A stretch of DNA of 64,000 nt from Bacillus pumilus (GCF_038738535.1 NZ_CP046128.1:3100001-3164000); one strand, 5' to 3'. Shown: positions 16,712 to 25,973, counted from the stretch's first letter. Numbers and translations are program-made. Notes: generated by a model not told the origin, from the sequence alone.

Positions 16712-19249
16712 ATGAGAATAAAGAACTTCAAAAAAATCGTTACAAGAAAGATTAAATTTATTTTGAATCCACTAATAGAGTTTTCTAGAGATTCACGACT
16801 TCGTATGAGAAGTAAATACACCTCTTATTTAGAGAAAAAACCTGTTAGAGATAATTATATTCTATATGAAGCTTATCATGGTAAAAGTATATCTGGAAAT
16901 TGTTATGCAATCTTTCTAGGCTTAATGAAAGATAATGCCTTTAAAGATTTACATCATGTTTGGGTCATTAATGATTTTAGTGATCCAATGATTGCTGAAT
17001 TAAAGCAGAAATCACCTAATATTTCCTTTGTTAAAGTTGATAGTAACGAATATCTTAAATATTTAGCAACATCTAAATATTTAGTTAATGATACGTCATT
17101 TCCTTTTTATTTTATTAAAAGAGAAGAGCAAATTTATATCAATACATGGCACGGAACCCCTTTAAAAACTTTAGGGAAGGACATTAAAAAAAGATCAATG
17201 TCTGGCCATAAAAATATCCAAAGAAATTTTCTTCATTGTGATTACCTTATCAGTCCGAATACTTTTACGTATGAAAAGTTACTGAAATCAAATGATGTAT
17301 TTGGGATATTCACCGGAAAAATAGCAAATATCGGATATCCTAGAGTAGATTTAACATTAAACACTAGTAGTGAAAGTGTGAAAGAAAGATTAGATTTACC
17401 TTTTAATAAGAAAATTGTACTTTATGCTCCAACATGGAGAGGAACAATAGGTGCTGAAGAGGATACTTGCTATACATTGCATAGTGAAGTTGTGAAAATT
17501 CAGCAGGCGCTTGGTGATGATTACTTAGTACTTTTAAAATCTCATTACTTTTCTTATAAATTCTTTAAACAGAGTGGACTTGAACATCTTTGTGTTCCAA
17601 ACTGGATTGATACAAATGAACTTTTAGCTGCCATAGATATTTTAATTACAGATTATTCTAGTATCTTTTTCGATTTCCTTCCTTTAAAAAGACCTGTTTT
17701 TTTCTATATGCCTGACTTAAGAGAATACGAATCAGAGAGAGGTTTTTATTTAGACATAACAACACTTCCAGGACCTATCAGTGAAAATATAGTTGATTTA
17801 ATTAACAACTTAGCTCAACTAAACAGTCTAAATAACTTCAATAAACAATTTGAGAATCAATACAGGGAGTTTTTAGATGAATACTGTTTTTATGATGATG
17901 GAAAAGCTACAGAGCGATTCATTGACATCGTATTCAAAAAAAATAATCAAAATGAATTAATAAAGGTTGAAAGCAATAAACAAAAATTACTTTTTTATTG
18001 TGGAGGATTCTATAATAACGGTATTACAGTTTCAGCAACTAATTTATTTGACCAAATTGATTACAATAAATATGAAGTTGTTGTAATTGATAACTCAAAT
18101 TATCATAAAGATAAATGGGTGAACATACAAAAGCTACATCCTAATGTCCATATTATTTATAGACCAGGCTTTGTTAATAGAACCTTAATAGAGACATATA
18201 AACAGAACATAATTTTCCGCCGTGGTATATATAATAACAAAATGTTAAAGTACACTCCGGTAAATTCATACAAAAGAGAATTAAAGAGAATTATTGGTAA
18301 TGCGAAGTTTGATGTAGGTATAGACTTTGGAGGTTATAATAAATTTTGGACTCTTCTTTTCGCATTTGGAGATTTTAAAGTCAAAAGTATTTTCCTGCAT
18401 GCTGACATGATGAAAGAGTACAATAAAAAGGTGAACCACAAATATAAACATCGTGGTAACCTAAAAGTAATTTTCTCACTGTACAAGTTCTTCGATAGAA
18501 TTGTTTCTGTCGCCGAATCGACTAATATTGAAAATCACTTGAACTTAAGCCCTTATGTTCCTAATGCTTTAGAAAAAATGGTTTTTGTAAATAATGTTAT
18601 ATCGCCAAACAAAGTACTTCAAATGAAAGAAAATAAAAATATTATAGAATTTAATAATGAAAGATATTTAATTACTTATCAAAACGACAAAACCGAATCC
18701 ATCGGTCTTAATCTATCTGGGATTCCACTTCCAAATAAAGAGTATATCAACTTTATAACTATAGGAAGATTATCTCCTGAAAAAGGGCAAAAAAAATTAA
18801 TTTCTGCTTTTTCGCAATTAAACAAACAATACCCAAATACAGTATTGTATATTGTGGGAGAAGGACCTTTAAAAAGGGAATTAAAGGATCATACAAAGAG
18901 ATTACATTTAGATCACTGTGTGTTTTTTGTTGGGCAACTCGAAAATCCATTCTCTTTGCTAGATGAATGTGATTGTTTTGTATTATCTTCAGAATATGAA
19001 GGACAAGGTTTGGTTCTCATGGAAGCAATGATTCTAAAAAAACCAATCATAGCTACCGATGTAACTGGAGTACATTCCGTCTTAGAGGGTGGATACGGAT
19101 TATTAGTTGAGAATAATGAAACTGCTCTGTTTAATGGTATGTCTGATTTTATCCAGAATAGTATGAAACAAGAATCCTTTGATTATGAAAAGTATAATAG
19201 CGAGGCACTAGAGCTCTTCTACAAAAACGTATGTACAAAAGCTGATTAA
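16712..19249 (+). CDS. Two-module TagF-like polyolphosphate transferase / GT4 glycosyltransferase
   Basis: 845 residues with two catalytic modules. Residues about 45-400 are a CDP-glycerol (or CDP-ribitol) phosphotransferase of TagB/TagF type: INTWHGTPLKTLGKDI, LHCDYLISPN, VLYAPTWRG and ITDYSSIFFDFLPLKRP. Residues about 425-840 are a GT4 glycosyltransferase: FITIGRLSPEKGQKKLI, YIVGEGPLKRELK and SSEYEGQGLVLMEAM. It resembles in concept GgaB of B. subtilis, which joins a GT2 module to a TagF module, but here the order and GT family differ. Strongly AT-rich, opposite in strand to both neighbours, with its own promoter and terminator, so probably acquired. Likely makes a minor glycosylated polyolphosphate polymer; substrates unknown. 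Confidence 0.8.
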   Translation: MRIKNFKKIVTRKIKFILNPLIEFSRDSRLRMRSKYTSYLEKKPVRDNYILYEAYHGKSISGNCYAIFLGLMKDNAFKDLHHVWVINDFSDPMIAELKQKSPNISFVKVDSNEYLKYLATSKYLVNDTSFPFYFIKREEQIYINTWHGTPLKTLGKDIKKRSMSGHKNIQRNFLHCDYLISPNTFTYEKLLKSNDVFGIFTGKIANIGYPRVDLTLNTSSESVKERLDLPFNKKIVLYAPTWRGTIGAEEDTCYTLHSEVVKIQQALGDDYLVLLKSHYFSYKFFKQSGLEHLCVPNWIDTNELLAAIDILITDYSSIFFDFLPLKRPVFFYMPDLREYESERGFYLDITTLPGPISENIVDLINNLAQLNSLNNFNKQFENQYREFLDEYCFYDDGKATERFIDIVFKKNNQNELIKVESNKQKLLFYCGGFYNNGITVSATNLFDQIDYNKYEVVVIDNSNYHKDKWVNIQKLHPNVHIIYRPGFVNRTLIETYKQNIIFRRGIYNNKMLKYTPVNSYKRELKRIIGNAKFDVGIDFGGYNKFWTLLFAFGDFKVKSIFLHADMMKEYNKKVNHKYKHRGNLKVIFSLYKFFDRIVSVAESTNIENHLNLSPYVPNALEKMVFVNNVISPNKVLQMKENKNIIEFNNERYLITYQNDKTESIGLNLSGIPLPNKEYINFITIGRLSPEKGQKKLISAFSQLNKQYPNTVLYIVGEGPLKRELKDHTKRLHLDHCVFFVGQLENPFSLLDECDCFVLSSEYEGQGLVLMEAMILKKPIIATDVTGVHSVLEGGYGLLVENNETALFNGMSDFIQNSMKQESFDYEKYNSEALELFYKNVCTKAD

Positions 19250-19284
19250 TACCTTATATACAGAATAAAATTACATGTATTTAA

Positions 19285-19342
19285 AAAAACACCTTTGGAT
19301 AATGGTCAAGTATTGAACTTGATACCTTCCAAAGGTGTTTTT
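19285..19342. terminator. Bidirectional terminator between fusion gene and tagF
   Basis: Outer stem AAAAACACCTTTGGA / TCCAAAGGTGTTTTT (15 bp, 19285-19342) enclosing a second hairpin TCAAGT / ACTTGA. It lies between the convergent fusion gene and tagF. Confidence 0.88.
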
Positions 19343-19376
19343 AATTCTCAACTATAAGAAAATATACAAAGCATTG

Positions 19377-21632
19377 CTAATCAAACACCACTTCCACCAC
19401 ACGCTTCGAAGACTCCCCGCTCTCTAGATAGCAGAATCTTTCATAAAACGGTGCGAATGAAGCCGGTAGTGTAAAGGTTGGCTGTTCTGTTTCTCTTACC
19501 CAGTCAATGACGCTGGCTGTTTCTTTCACAAGAGGTCCAGGTGCTTCCTGTTCAAAGTCGAAGTAGAAGCCTCTCAGCTTGTCACGATATGTTTCGATGT
19601 CTGGCACATAGAACAGCATCGGACGTTTAAGGTTTGCATAATCAAAGAACACAGATGAGTAGTCAGTGATGAGCAGATCAGATATCATATACAGGTCTCT
19701 AATGTCTTCGTAATGAGAGAAGTCATAGGCAAAGCCTTTATATGGTCCTAAATCAAAGTTTTCAGCGACTAGATAGTGCATACGCAAAATGATGATATAT
19801 TCGTCTCCGATAGCGGCTCTTAGCTCATGCAGATCAAGGTCTAAATCAAATTTGTACTGCCCTTTTTTATAAAATTGATCGTCTCTCCATGTCGGTGCGT
19901 ATAAGATCAATTTTTTATCAAGCGGCAAGTTCATTTTTTGTTTGAGTGCTCTCATCGTTTCTTCATTGTTTTGATTATGAAGGAAGTCATTTCTCGGATA
20001 TCCTGACTCAATCATGGTCTTTTGAAATTGGAATGCACGTGTAAAGATTTCAGTCGAGTAAGCATTTGGAGAAATGAGATAGTCCCAATTCGATGCTTCT
20101 TTCGTGAAATTCTTTTTGTATTTCTTCGTGTTTGTTCCAGGCATATGCACCTCGTCCATATCCATCGCAAGTCGTTTTAACGGCGTACCGTGCCATGTCT
20201 GCAAGTATGTTGTATGCTCTGGTTTTGGAATCCATAGCGGCAAACGGCTGTTGACGACCCAATACTCGGCTCTTGCCATCGCAAAAATCCATTTCAATGA
20301 TAGACGGTTGATATAGTAGATGTCCTTTTCCTTGAACGGTGCTTCATGCCCTTTTTTCACACTCCAGATCAACGTATATTCAGGATGATTTTCTTTCATA
20401 TACTCATAGATCCCACGCGGATTACAGCTGAATTGTTTTCCATTAAAGCTTTCAAAAACAACCGTTTTCTTTTTCACAGACAGCTTACTTGCCAGCTGAA
20501 AGGTCGTTTGGAAGGTCCTTGTTACAAGGCGGTTACGGACTTTTTTTATTTTGCCGATTTTCTTTTTGAACTTCTTCCACTTGCTTTTGACGTAGTACTT
20601 CGCTCGTGTTTTCATTGTATAATCATTAATTCGAATGCCAAGCGTTTGTCTTTTTTTCTTTCGATACACCTCATATCGAATCGGTACATCGTTTCGTTTA
20701 TGAATTTGAACAAGTCCTTTGAGTTTGTTCGAGCGATCTCCAAGCACTAAAGAAGCGGTCGTTAACGTCTCCTCTACTCCATCTACATCACAAATAAATT
20801 CAAGATAGAAGCGATATACAAGGCGGTTGTTTAACGAATAGGTCAATTCCTTTAAAGGAACTTCTGCTAGAAATTGATAAAGCTGTGGTACTTGTTGATC
20901 ATCACGGTATTTGACCACTTCATCTTTTATTGGGGTCATATTTACCGGAAAGCGATGCTCAATTGGTTCTTCACCATTTCTCTTCAATAGAAGCTTTACT
21001 TCTTTGATCTCATAAGGATGCTCTGCACTGAGAACGCCTGTATACCCAGTTAAAGATAACGTACATTCTTTGTTGAGCTCGATATGATTGAACTTCACAA
21101 CCTTTAGCTCACGCTTGATTTTAAACGATGCATTCCCTTTATCCGTACGATACGGGATGACATACAGCATCGCATCTTTATTTTCTAAAAAAGTCAGCTC
21201 TGGCTTGTCTATTTCCATTTTTAAACGACGTTTATAGTATGGCGTCTTCTCTTCTACTTCGGCGTTATCCGTTTCTTTTAATTCGTCTTCCTCTTCTTCT
21301 GTATCAGAATCATAGGCTGAGTCCTCAAGCTCGTCTTCATCCTCTTCTTTGTTTGCGCTGAGATAGTCTGAGACATACAGGTTATATGTCTGGCCCTGCT
21401 CTAATGCAAGCGGCAGCGATGATTCACTCAATACGAACTTGAATAGATTCTCTTCTTGATGAACAAGCGGAAGGAAAAGCTCTTGTTTTGATACCCTTTC
21501 CCTCATAAACAAATAAAATTCTCTATCTTTTAATGGCATGTCATCGTCGATGCGAATAAGCATTTCTAGTTTCTCATGATGATTTTTTAACCCTTCAACG
21601 ACACTCTTCTTATGAATTCCCTCTTCAATCAT
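19377..21632 (-). CDS. tagF: Poly(glycerol-phosphate) polymerase TagF
   Basis: 751 residues (B. subtilis TagF about 746). Extends the linkage unit with glycerol-phosphate from CDP-glycerol to make the teichoic acid main chain at the membrane's inner face. The N-terminal half is divergent and contains an acidic low-complexity stretch (about 95-130, many Glu/Asp). The C-terminal catalytic half has YLQTWHGTPLKRLAMDMD, WDYLISPNAY, ESGYPRND, LILYAPTWRDD, ILRMHYL and ITDYSSVFFDYANLKRP. 48 bp after the tagE-like gene, in the position of the third gene of tagDEF. Confidence 0.94.
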   Translation of the reverse strand: MIEEGIHKKSVVEGLKNHHEKLEMLIRIDDDMPLKDREFYLFMRERVSKQELFLPLVHQEENLFKFVLSESSLPLALEQGQTYNLYVSDYLSANKEEDEDELEDSAYDSDTEEEEDELKETDNAEVEEKTPYYKRRLKMEIDKPELTFLENKDAMLYVIPYRTDKGNASFKIKRELKVVKFNHIELNKECTLSLTGYTGVLSAEHPYEIKEVKLLLKRNGEEPIEHRFPVNMTPIKDEVVKYRDDQQVPQLYQFLAEVPLKELTYSLNNRLVYRFYLEFICDVDGVEETLTTASLVLGDRSNKLKGLVQIHKRNDVPIRYEVYRKKKRQTLGIRINDYTMKTRAKYYVKSKWKKFKKKIGKIKKVRNRLVTRTFQTTFQLASKLSVKKKTVVFESFNGKQFSCNPRGIYEYMKENHPEYTLIWSVKKGHEAPFKEKDIYYINRLSLKWIFAMARAEYWVVNSRLPLWIPKPEHTTYLQTWHGTPLKRLAMDMDEVHMPGTNTKKYKKNFTKEASNWDYLISPNAYSTEIFTRAFQFQKTMIESGYPRNDFLHNQNNEETMRALKQKMNLPLDKKLILYAPTWRDDQFYKKGQYKFDLDLDLHELRAAIGDEYIIILRMHYLVAENFDLGPYKGFAYDFSHYEDIRDLYMISDLLITDYSSVFFDYANLKRPMLFYVPDIETYRDKLRGFYFDFEQEAPGPLVKETASVIDWVRETEQPTFTLPASFAPFYERFCYLESGESSKRVVEVVFD

Positions 21633-21680
21633 TAATCGTTAATCTCCTCTGTTCAGAAATCTTACCGTTGTGTTGTCACG

Positions 21681-23147
21681 TTATTTCACTTTCCAAGAAT
21701 AGTTTCCTTGTTTCGTTTGATACGACCACCCATCGATTGACGATGGTTTATTGGTGAGCAGCTCTCCCTCTACTTCTAGACGCTGCAAAACTTCCTGAAG
21801 TTCTTCTGTTTTAAAACGAATGTAAAAATCAACGTATTTTGTTTGGTTGGTTTCAATGTTTTTCTTTGTTTGAAAATGACCAATTGGAAAGCTGACTTGA
21901 TGGTTTTCATCGATTGTTTGAGATATGATTTCAGCTCCATTGCCTCGATCATATCCTGCGAAATCGATTTGCACATGATCCGCATGGCTCATTTCGTCCT
22001 TCAACTCAAGCTGAAGATGAAGAACATGATGTTCAGAGCTTAGATCACGCAAAACCCATTTCGTACGGTCCACGATCCTTCTCAGTTCATCTTTTCGCTC
22101 ACGATTTTCGAGCATATGATGAAGTGCTGTATTCCAAAGAGACATTTCATCAGAAGGCACAAGATAAAAATAGGTTTGTTCTCCCAATACCTTCTCAACA
22201 TCTACCTTATGCTTAGTATCTCCAAAGAAGACGGCATCCACTTGCTGTTTTCTTATTCGTTTAAATAATTCTCCGTAATGAGAATAGAGTTGATGAGGAT
22301 CTTCTTCATAATGTGCGTCATGTACAAATGCAGCGTAATACGTTGTTTCAGGCTGATCGATTTTAAACAGGTGGCGGTCCTGATCCCGGTCTTCTGTGAT
22401 CATTAGTTTCAAACGGTCATTTTGTGTTTGAATACTGGATAACCATAGTTGCTTTATATCCGTTTTCTTTGTAAAAGTTTGAATTCCTGTTTTTTTATAC
22501 CAATTAATATGCCGAACTGGATTCTTTTTTGCATCTCCTGAGTAGATGATCTCCATATAAATGCCGCCATCGTCATTGATTAGTTCCTCCAAGTATAGAG
22601 CACCTGTATGAGGAACAAAGCTTTGTACTCTGCACAAAACGCCCTGCCAATTGTATTCTTCCCTCTTCACTAATTGCTGCTCTTCATTATATTGATCAAT
22701 ATAACAAATAGGGGAAGAAGGCAGTTCATATCTCGTCACCTGTATCATTGATTCATCTACTGGCATCACTGCTTCATTGATCGAATGAAATGATGTACCG
22801 ATGATAAATTCCGAGTAACGTCTTTTACTTCCGCTTTCTGGTAGAATATAGTGTTCAAATACATTCAAGATGTCAACTTGGCGAAGAAAGGTCTCCTCCA
22901 TGCTATGAATATGTTCTTTCACATTTGCATCATAATTCAAAGTTAAAATGGCATTACGTTTATGTTTGTCAGCCAATGGCTTTAATCTCGCTTTTAAAGA
23001 CTTCGTTGAGCTCTCATCCTGTTTTGGTACATCACCCATGATAAAGTAGTAGTCCATATCAGGCATGTCAACTGATGTCATTGTTTCATGTTGTTGAGGT
23101 TGATCCAATGTGTGTTCAACTTTTTTCTTCATCCAATTTTGAAACAA
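21681..23147 (-). CDS. TagE-like protein lacking the donor-binding lobe
   Basis: 488 residues in the position of tagE. The N-terminal part resembles the acceptor-side domain (Glyco_trans_A_1 type) of TagE/TarM teichoic acid glucosyltransferases: ILTLNYDANVKEHIHSMEE, VDILNVFEHYI, CYIDQYNEEQQLVKREEYNW and GGIYMEIIYSG. A region like the end of the acceptor lobe follows (AFVHDAHYEEDP, VDAVFFGDTKHKVDVE). The roughly 180-residue GT-B donor lobe with its EG/E7E motif is absent. A beta-rich tail (about 390-488) closes the protein. B. subtilis TagE is about 673 residues. Start TTG with AGGAG 8 bp upstream. The frame is intact, so it may be a non-catalytic remnant with a kept role. Homology is judged by eye. 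Confidence 0.55.
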   Translation of the reverse strand: MFQNWMKKKVEHTLDQPQQHETMTSVDMPDMDYYFIMGDVPKQDESSTKSLKARLKPLADKHKRNAILTLNYDANVKEHIHSMEETFLRQVDILNVFEHYILPESGSKRRYSEFIIGTSFHSINEAVMPVDESMIQVTRYELPSSPICYIDQYNEEQQLVKREEYNWQGVLCRVQSFVPHTGALYLEELINDDGGIYMEIIYSGDAKKNPVRHINWYKKTGIQTFTKKTDIKQLWLSSIQTQNDRLKLMITEDRDQDRHLFKIDQPETTYYAAFVHDAHYEEDPHQLYSHYGELFKRIRKQQVDAVFFGDTKHKVDVEKVLGEQTYFYLVPSDEMSLWNTALHHMLENRERKDELRRIVDRTKWVLRDLSSEHHVLHLQLELKDEMSHADHVQIDFAGYDRGNGAEIISQTIDENHQVSFPIGHFQTKKNIETNQTKYVDFYIRFKTEELQEVLQRLEVEGELLTNKPSSIDGWSYQTKQGNYSWKVK

Positions 23148-23197
23148 AGGAAGCTCTCCTTAAAAATAATGATAACTTGCTCATTGTATTTTACATG

Positions 23198-23237
23198 AAA
23201 AAGTACTTCTCACCAAAAGATAAGAAGTACTTTTTTT
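23198..23237. terminator. Terminator-like hairpin between tagD and the tagE-like gene
   Basis: Stem AAAAAGTACTTCT / AGAAGTACTTTTT with T-runs on both strands lies only 8 bp after the tagD stop and before the downstream ribosome site. It should reduce readthrough from tagD into tagE-like/tagF. A weak TTGGTG-N17-TAAAAT overlaps it on the minus strand and could be a secondary promoter. Confidence 0.8.
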
Positions 23238-23244
23238 CGATCTA

Positions 23245-23634
23245 TTAAAGTCCAGCAATTTCTTCCTTAATTTGTGTTGTCGAGATGCCTTCTGTTCTCT
23301 TCAAGTACACGACTTCGCAATGCTCTTTTAAGAAATCGAATTTACCTTCCCAGTCATCTCCCATGACAAACACATCAATATCGTGCTCTTGCACATCACG
23401 GACTTTTTGATCCCAGCTGTTTTCTGGAATGACTTCGTCTACGTAACGAATGGTTTCAAGAATCAGCTTTCGATGCTCGTAGCTATGATAAGCCTTTTTT
23501 GATTTTTGTAAGTTAAACTCATCTGTCGAAATGGCCACCACTAAGTAATCTCCAAGCTGCTTTGCACGTTCGAGCAGCTTAATGTGCCCCCAGTGTAATA
23601 AATCAAATGTACCGTAAGTAATAACTTTCTTCAT
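23245..23634 (-). CDS. tagD: Glycerol-3-phosphate cytidylyltransferase
   Basis: 129 residues. Makes CDP-glycerol from CTP and glycerol-3-P for TagB and TagF. Nucleotidyltransferase motifs TYGTFDLLHWGHIKLLERA (HWGH at 14-17) and RTEGISTTQIKEE near the C-terminus. The ATG at 23634 gives the same N-terminus as B. subtilis TagD; an ATG at 23643 also exists but is only 3 bp after the AAAGGAG site. Divergent from tagA. Confidence 0.96.
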   Translation of the reverse strand: MKKVITYGTFDLLHWGHIKLLERAKQLGDYLVVAISTDEFNLQKSKKAYHSYEHRKLILETIRYVDEVIPENSWDQKVRDVQEHDIDVFVMGDDWEGKFDFLKEHCEVVYLKRTEGISTTQIKEEIAGL

Positions 23635-23740
23635 TGCAAACATGAACTCCTTTCTTCATTCCTTATTTGACTGCTTTCATGCAGTAATGTTTATCCGTAA
23701 TCCTATAATCATCGATCATTTTTTCGCTCTTCGGAACCTA

Positions 23741-23780
23741 ATTATATCACAATGCCTATGAAAGGTTAAGAAAATGTAAA
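23741..23780 (-). promoter_or_regulatory. tagD promoter with overlapping PhoP-like boxes
   Basis: TTAACC (23764-23769), a 17-bp spacer and TATAAT (23741-23746), the latter with an extended TGA in front. The -35 is itself the second of two PhoP-like boxes, TTTACA (23775-23780) and TTAACC, 11 bp apart. PhoP binding there would occlude the -35, matching the known repression of tagDEF under phosphate starvation in B. subtilis. Confidence 0.65.
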
Positions 23781-23869
23781 GACAAACTATTTCCAATTTA
23801 TTGGGCACAGAAGGGAAAGTCCGAAGAATCAATGTTTCTCGCAGCATCCTCCTTATGAATTGATGAAAA

Positions 23870-23931
23870 TGTCATGAAATTTAAAGGTTTGTAAAGTTAT
23901 TGTTAATATTTCATGGAGCATCTGTGATAAA
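23870..23931 (+). promoter_or_regulatory. tagA promoter overlapped by PhoP-like array
   Basis: TTAATA (23903-23908), a 17-bp spacer and GATAAA (23926-23931) form a weak promoter for tagAB. On the opposite strand TTAACA (23901-23906), TTTACA (23890-23895), TTTAAA (23880-23885) and ATGACA (23870-23875) recur every 10-11 bp and run into the -35. That arrangement fits PhoP acting as repressor here. Confidence 0.6.
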
Positions 23932-24003
23932 ATGATGAGTAGACGAAGAATGAATTTACAATGAACGTTCATAGATAACAAGATGAAAAAGGAGGTCTAA
24001 ACA

Positions 24004-24774
24004 ATGCAAACAGAAGTGGTCTCTAACCTTTCTTATGTAAACGGCGACCTAGATGAATTTATCAGCTATATGAATCACCATCATATTTCTCAAAGAAGAG
24101 GCGCCATGATTGCGACTGTCAATCCAGAGATTGGCTATGCTGTTATGAAGGATCATGCGTACCATCAAGTCGTCTCTTCTGCGGATTATGTTCTGCCGGA
24201 TGGTGTAGGCGTCGTCTTGATGTCACGTTTGACACAAAGTCCGCTGAAGTCAAGAATTGCTGGCTTTGATGTCTTCATGTCTATGCTTGATCTAGCAAAC
24301 AAGCAGTCTAAAAGTATCTTTTTATATGGGGCGAAAAAAGAAGTGCTTGAGGCTGTTAAACAGCGAATTGATACGGAATATCCAAATGTGGTCATCGCGG
24401 GCAGCTGTGACGGCTATCAAGCCGATAAACGTTTCGTAGCGAAGCAAATCGCCCGCTCGAAAGCAGATATGGTGTTCGTTGCTTTAGGTTATCCAAATCA
24501 GGAGAACTTTATTTATGAATACCGTCATTTATTCCCGCAGGCTGTTTGCATCGGTTTAGGCGGAAGCTTTGATGTATTTAGCGGAACGGTGAAGCGTGCA
24601 CCACGATGGATGATTAAGACAAATACAGAATGGCTGTACAGACTGATTGTGAATCCGTGGAGATGGAAACGAATGCTGAACATTCCTAAATACGCTTTTG
24701 CCGTATTGAAAGAAAACAAAGGGAAAAAACGTTACTATCCTGAGCAAGTAAAGGATCAGACGAAGCAGCTGTGA
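24004..24774 (+). CDS. tagA: UDP-ManNAc transferase of the teichoic acid linkage unit
   Basis: 256 residues, GT26 family. Adds ManNAc to undecaprenyl-PP-GlcNAc, the first committed step of wall teichoic acid synthesis. Motifs: MIATVNPEIGYAVM, YVLPDGVGVVLMSRL (catalytic Asp region), IFLYGAKKEV, VFVALGYPNQE and GLGGSFDVFSGTVKRAPRWM. Perfect AAGGAGG 8 bp before ATG. Followed after 11 bp by tagB. Confidence 0.96.
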   Translation: MQTEVVSNLSYVNGDLDEFISYMNHHHISQRRGAMIATVNPEIGYAVMKDHAYHQVVSSADYVLPDGVGVVLMSRLTQSPLKSRIAGFDVFMSMLDLANKQSKSIFLYGAKKEVLEAVKQRIDTEYPNVVIAGSCDGYQADKRFVAKQIARSKADMVFVALGYPNQENFIYEYRHLFPQAVCIGLGGSFDVFSGTVKRAPRWMIKTNTEWLYRLIVNPWRWKRMLNIPKYAFAVLKENKGKKRYYPEQVKDQTKQL

Positions 24775-24785
24775 GAGACTGACCA

Positions 24786-25973
24786 ATGATGAATATACGC
24801 TCAATGATCATTTCATGCTATGCAGCTTTCGTTTCTTTAATTGGATGGCTGATGAGCGGCGTGAAACCGCGTGAAAACCAGGTGACGCTGCTTGTTTCAT
24901 TTCAAGAGAATGCAGCTGCTCTCATTGATACTTATCAACAACAGGCGAACATGACGATGAAGGTTACTGTCCTCTATACGAAGCATGCTTCTGCGATAGA
25001 AAAGGACGGGTCTCATCTGTCATTTCGCTATTTTCATGAAAAAAATCCTCTCCATCTCATTCAATGTATTTATACGATGTTTAAAAGCAAGGTTGTCGTG
25101 ACAGATAATTACTTTCTCATGACAAGTGTACTCAGAAAACGCCCTTCTACCACATGTATTCAAGTATGGCATGCCAATGGGGCGTTGAAAAAATTCGGTC
25201 TTGAAGATGCATCAAATTCGGAACGAAGTCCACGTGATATCGAACGCTTCAAACGAGTCTATGCGTCTTTCGATTATATCGTTACAGGCTCAGATCACAT
25301 GCGCGAGATTTTTAAGTCTTCGTTTGGGGTCAATGATGAACGTTTTTTACCAACAGGTGTACCGATGACGGATGTGTACTATGATCAGTGCCTGCCTTCC
25401 TTGAGGCCATATGATTTTCCTAAAGGGAAAAAGCTCCTGCTTTATGCACCGACCTATCGAGACTTTGCAATGGACGATCTTGTCCTGCCTTTTTCAAAAG
25501 AGCAATTGCAAACAGAGCTAAATGGAGACTATATTCTGCTCGTCAAGCTTCATCCTTCGGTCAAACATTTAGCAAAGGCGGAAACAGACGGTGAATGGAT
25601 ATTTGATGTGTCCGATCAGCCGCTCTATCCATTGCTTTGTACTTGCGATGTACTGATGACAGATTATTCGTCGATTGTGTTTGAATATGCGCTGCTTGAA
25701 AAGCCTGTTTTGTTCTTCACTTATGACTTAGACACTTATCGAGCGAAACGCGGCTTAGTCGATCGGTATGAGGACATCATTCCTGGAAAGGCTTGCGTCA
25801 CTCAAGACATGCTCTTGAAGGAGCTGCTTCATCTAAACGAATCAGATCACAGAGAACGAATCAAAACCTTCGCTGAGGAATGGAACCAATATTCAAAGGG
25901 CGAGTCTAGTCAGCAGCTCCTATCATTTATTGAACAGCAGCTCTTACACAAAAAACGTCCGGCTTCTCATTAG
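24786..25973 (+). CDS. tagB: Teichoic acid primase TagB
   Basis: 395 residues. Adds the first glycerol-phosphate to ManNAc-GlcNAc-PP-undecaprenol. Membrane-associated N-terminus (about 5-22), then VVTDNYFLMTSVLRKR, CIQVWHANGALKKFGLED, DYIVTGSDHM, LLLYAPTYRDF, VKLHPSV and LMTDYSSIVFEYALLEKP, the CDP-glycerol transferase signature. Two consecutive ATGs (24786, 24789). The ribosome site is weak, so coupling to tagA is likely. The stop codon lies in the loop of the downstream terminator. Confidence 0.94.
   Translation: MMNIRSMIISCYAAFVSLIGWLMSGVKPRENQVTLLVSFQENAAALIDTYQQQANMTMKVTVLYTKHASAIEKDGSHLSFRYFHEKNPLHLIQCIYTMFKSKVVVTDNYFLMTSVLRKRPSTTCIQVWHANGALKKFGLEDASNSERSPRDIERFKRVYASFDYIVTGSDHMREIFKSSFGVNDERFLPTGVPMTDVYYDQCLPSLRPYDFPKGKKLLLYAPTYRDFAMDDLVLPFSKEQLQTELNGDYILLVKLHPSVKHLAKAETDGEWIFDVSDQPLYPLLCTCDVLMTDYSSIVFEYALLEKPVLFFTYDLDTYRAKRGLVDRYEDIIPGKACVTQDMLLKELLHLNESDHRERIKTFAEEWNQYSKGESSQQLLSFIEQQLLHKKRPASH

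Larger units (their letters stand above)
23635..24003. other. tagD/tagA divergent promoter region
   Basis: 369 bp control region between tagD and tagA holding one promoter and one PhoP-box-like array for each direction (described separately). The stretch 23781-23869 between them holds nothing else I can recognise. Confidence 0.7.
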
